Source: JBJXGF01 sp046153015
GTDB lineage: Bacteria > Actinomycetota > Acidimicrobiia > Acidimicrobiales > CAIXPF01
Assembly (NCBI GenBank): GCA_046153015.1
Contig: JBJXGF010000321.1
Coordinates: 1-6,743 of the forward strand
DNA length: 6,743 nt
Reading direction: 5' to 3'
Positions within the stretch are counted from its first letter, which is position 1. Each line of letters begins with the position of its first letter. The notes under the pieces were generated by a model. The model was not told the origin of the DNA and searched no databases. It was given only the letters and a program-made list of their open reading frames with translations. The position numbers and the translations under genes were made by a program. Below, piece after piece: positions 6,376-6,743 of this stretch.

Positions 6376-6743
6376 TCAAGCCCAGCGGGCCGAGCTGGAG
6401 CGCCGGCTCAGCTCCGCCAGGCCCGCCGGCGGCCCCCACAGCGGCCCGTGCGCCAGCTCGCAGCCGGCCCGGGCGAGCGCGTGGAGCTGCTCGGCCGATT
6501 CGACGCCGCTGGCCGCGCTGCGCAGGCCCAGCGCGCGGGTCAGCCCGACGAGGGCGGCGACCACCGCCTCGCCCCGCCGGTCCCGCACCGCCTCCGCGCT
6601 CACCTTTGGGCTGAAGAGCACCAGGTCGAGCGGCGCGTCGCGCAGCTCCACGAGCGCCGCCGCGCGCTCGCCGAAGCCGGTGAGCGCCACCTGGGCGCCG
6701 GCTCGGCGCACCCGGAGCAGCGCGCCGCGCAGGCCCGAGCCGG
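6376..6743 (-). CDS. Degenerate EAL-domain protein, C-terminal part (N-terminus outside window)
   Basis: About 122 codons of a minus-strand gene that stays open to the window edge; the stop is at 6376-6378. The GTG at 6711 is probably internal, because the residues upstream of it (GLRGALLRV) continue the domain. The pattern follows the last third of an EAL domain. RAGAQVALTGFG matches the RxxGVxIALDDFG strand, APLDLVLFSPKV matches LPVDxLKIDRSFV, and AVVAALVGLTRALGLRSAASGVES matches the helix leading to VAEGVET. EQLHALARAGCELAHGPLW matches EQLxxLxxLGCDxxQGYLF. Active enzymes hydrolyse cyclic di-GMP with two Mg ions. Here both Asp of DDFG are replaced (TG), the Lys and Asp of KID are Leu and Ser, and QGY is HGP. 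It therefore probably does not cleave c-di-GMP and may act as a binding or regulatory module. The domain is followed by only about 20 residues, so it is C-terminal. Other domains (GGDEF, PAS) may lie outside the window. Confidence 0.8.
   Translation of the reverse strand, partial: GSGLRGALLRVRRAGAQVALTGFGERAAALVELRDAPLDLVLFSPKVSAEAVRDRRGEAVVAALVGLTRALGLRSAASGVESAEQLHALARAGCELAHGPLWGPPAGLAELSRRSSSARWA

Noticed and set aside
6372..6390. Small GGGC/GCCC hairpins over the EAL stop codon
   Set aside because: Stems of only 4 bp in very GC-rich DNA are expected by chance, and the strong hairpin at 6337-6355 explains termination better.
4814..6439. 541-codon minus-strand open frame through the repeats, holB and tmk
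   Set aside because: It is antisense to holB and tmk, and its duplicated N-terminal part is only the translated 78-bp repeats.
6225..6614. Plus-strand 129-codon open frame starting in the repeat
   Set aside because: Its first part is repeat-derived, the rest is antisense to the EAL domain and Pro/Arg-rich. No ribosome binding site or family is visible.

Overview
This is a very GC-rich stretch of housekeeping DNA, with G or C at almost every third codon position. It most likely comes from a high-GC actinomycete. The gene order topA - MFS - tmk - holB, a DNA topoisomerase I without zinc ribbons but with a Lys/Ala tail, and apparently leaderless promoters all fit Actinomycetota. An Acidimicrobiia-like lineage is my best guess, but no marker in the window settles the class.

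Layout, left to right. Positions 1-80 hold a promoter candidate that ends almost at the topA start. Positions 81-2906 (+) encode DNA topoisomerase I. A 91-bp gap (2907-2997) holds a small hairpin and a second promoter candidate. Positions 2998-4449 (+) encode a 12-helix MFS permease. Two bases later comes tmk (thymidylate kinase, 4452-5126), and its stop overlaps the GTG start of holB (clamp-loader delta', 5123-6205) by 4 bp, so MFS-tmk-holB looks like one translationally coupled operon. The holB stop codon lies inside the first of two identical 78-bp direct repeats (6202-6279 and 6283-6360). Each repeat carries a strong GC hairpin, and together they fill the convergent gap. On the minus strand, 6376-6743 is the C-terminal end of a gene with a degenerate EAL (cyclic-di-GMP phosphodiesterase-like) domain that runs off the window.

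Function as a set: TopA relaxes negative supercoils, Tmk makes dTDP for DNA synthesis, and delta' is part of the complex that loads the sliding clamp, so the plus-strand cluster serves DNA replication. The permease between topA and tmk has no assigned substrate. From memory, some Streptomyces-type actinomycetes carry an MFS domain fused to thymidylate kinase at this locus, so its place here is probably not accidental.

I see no CRISPR array, tRNA, rRNA, transposase, toxin-antitoxin pair or defence system, and no clearly new system. The points most worth a second look are the tandem 78-bp hairpin repeat over the holB stop, the MFS-tmk junction, the two look-alike leaderless promoters, and the EAL domain that has lost its recognisable catalytic residues. 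The very long minus-strand open frames are shadows caused by high GC content.
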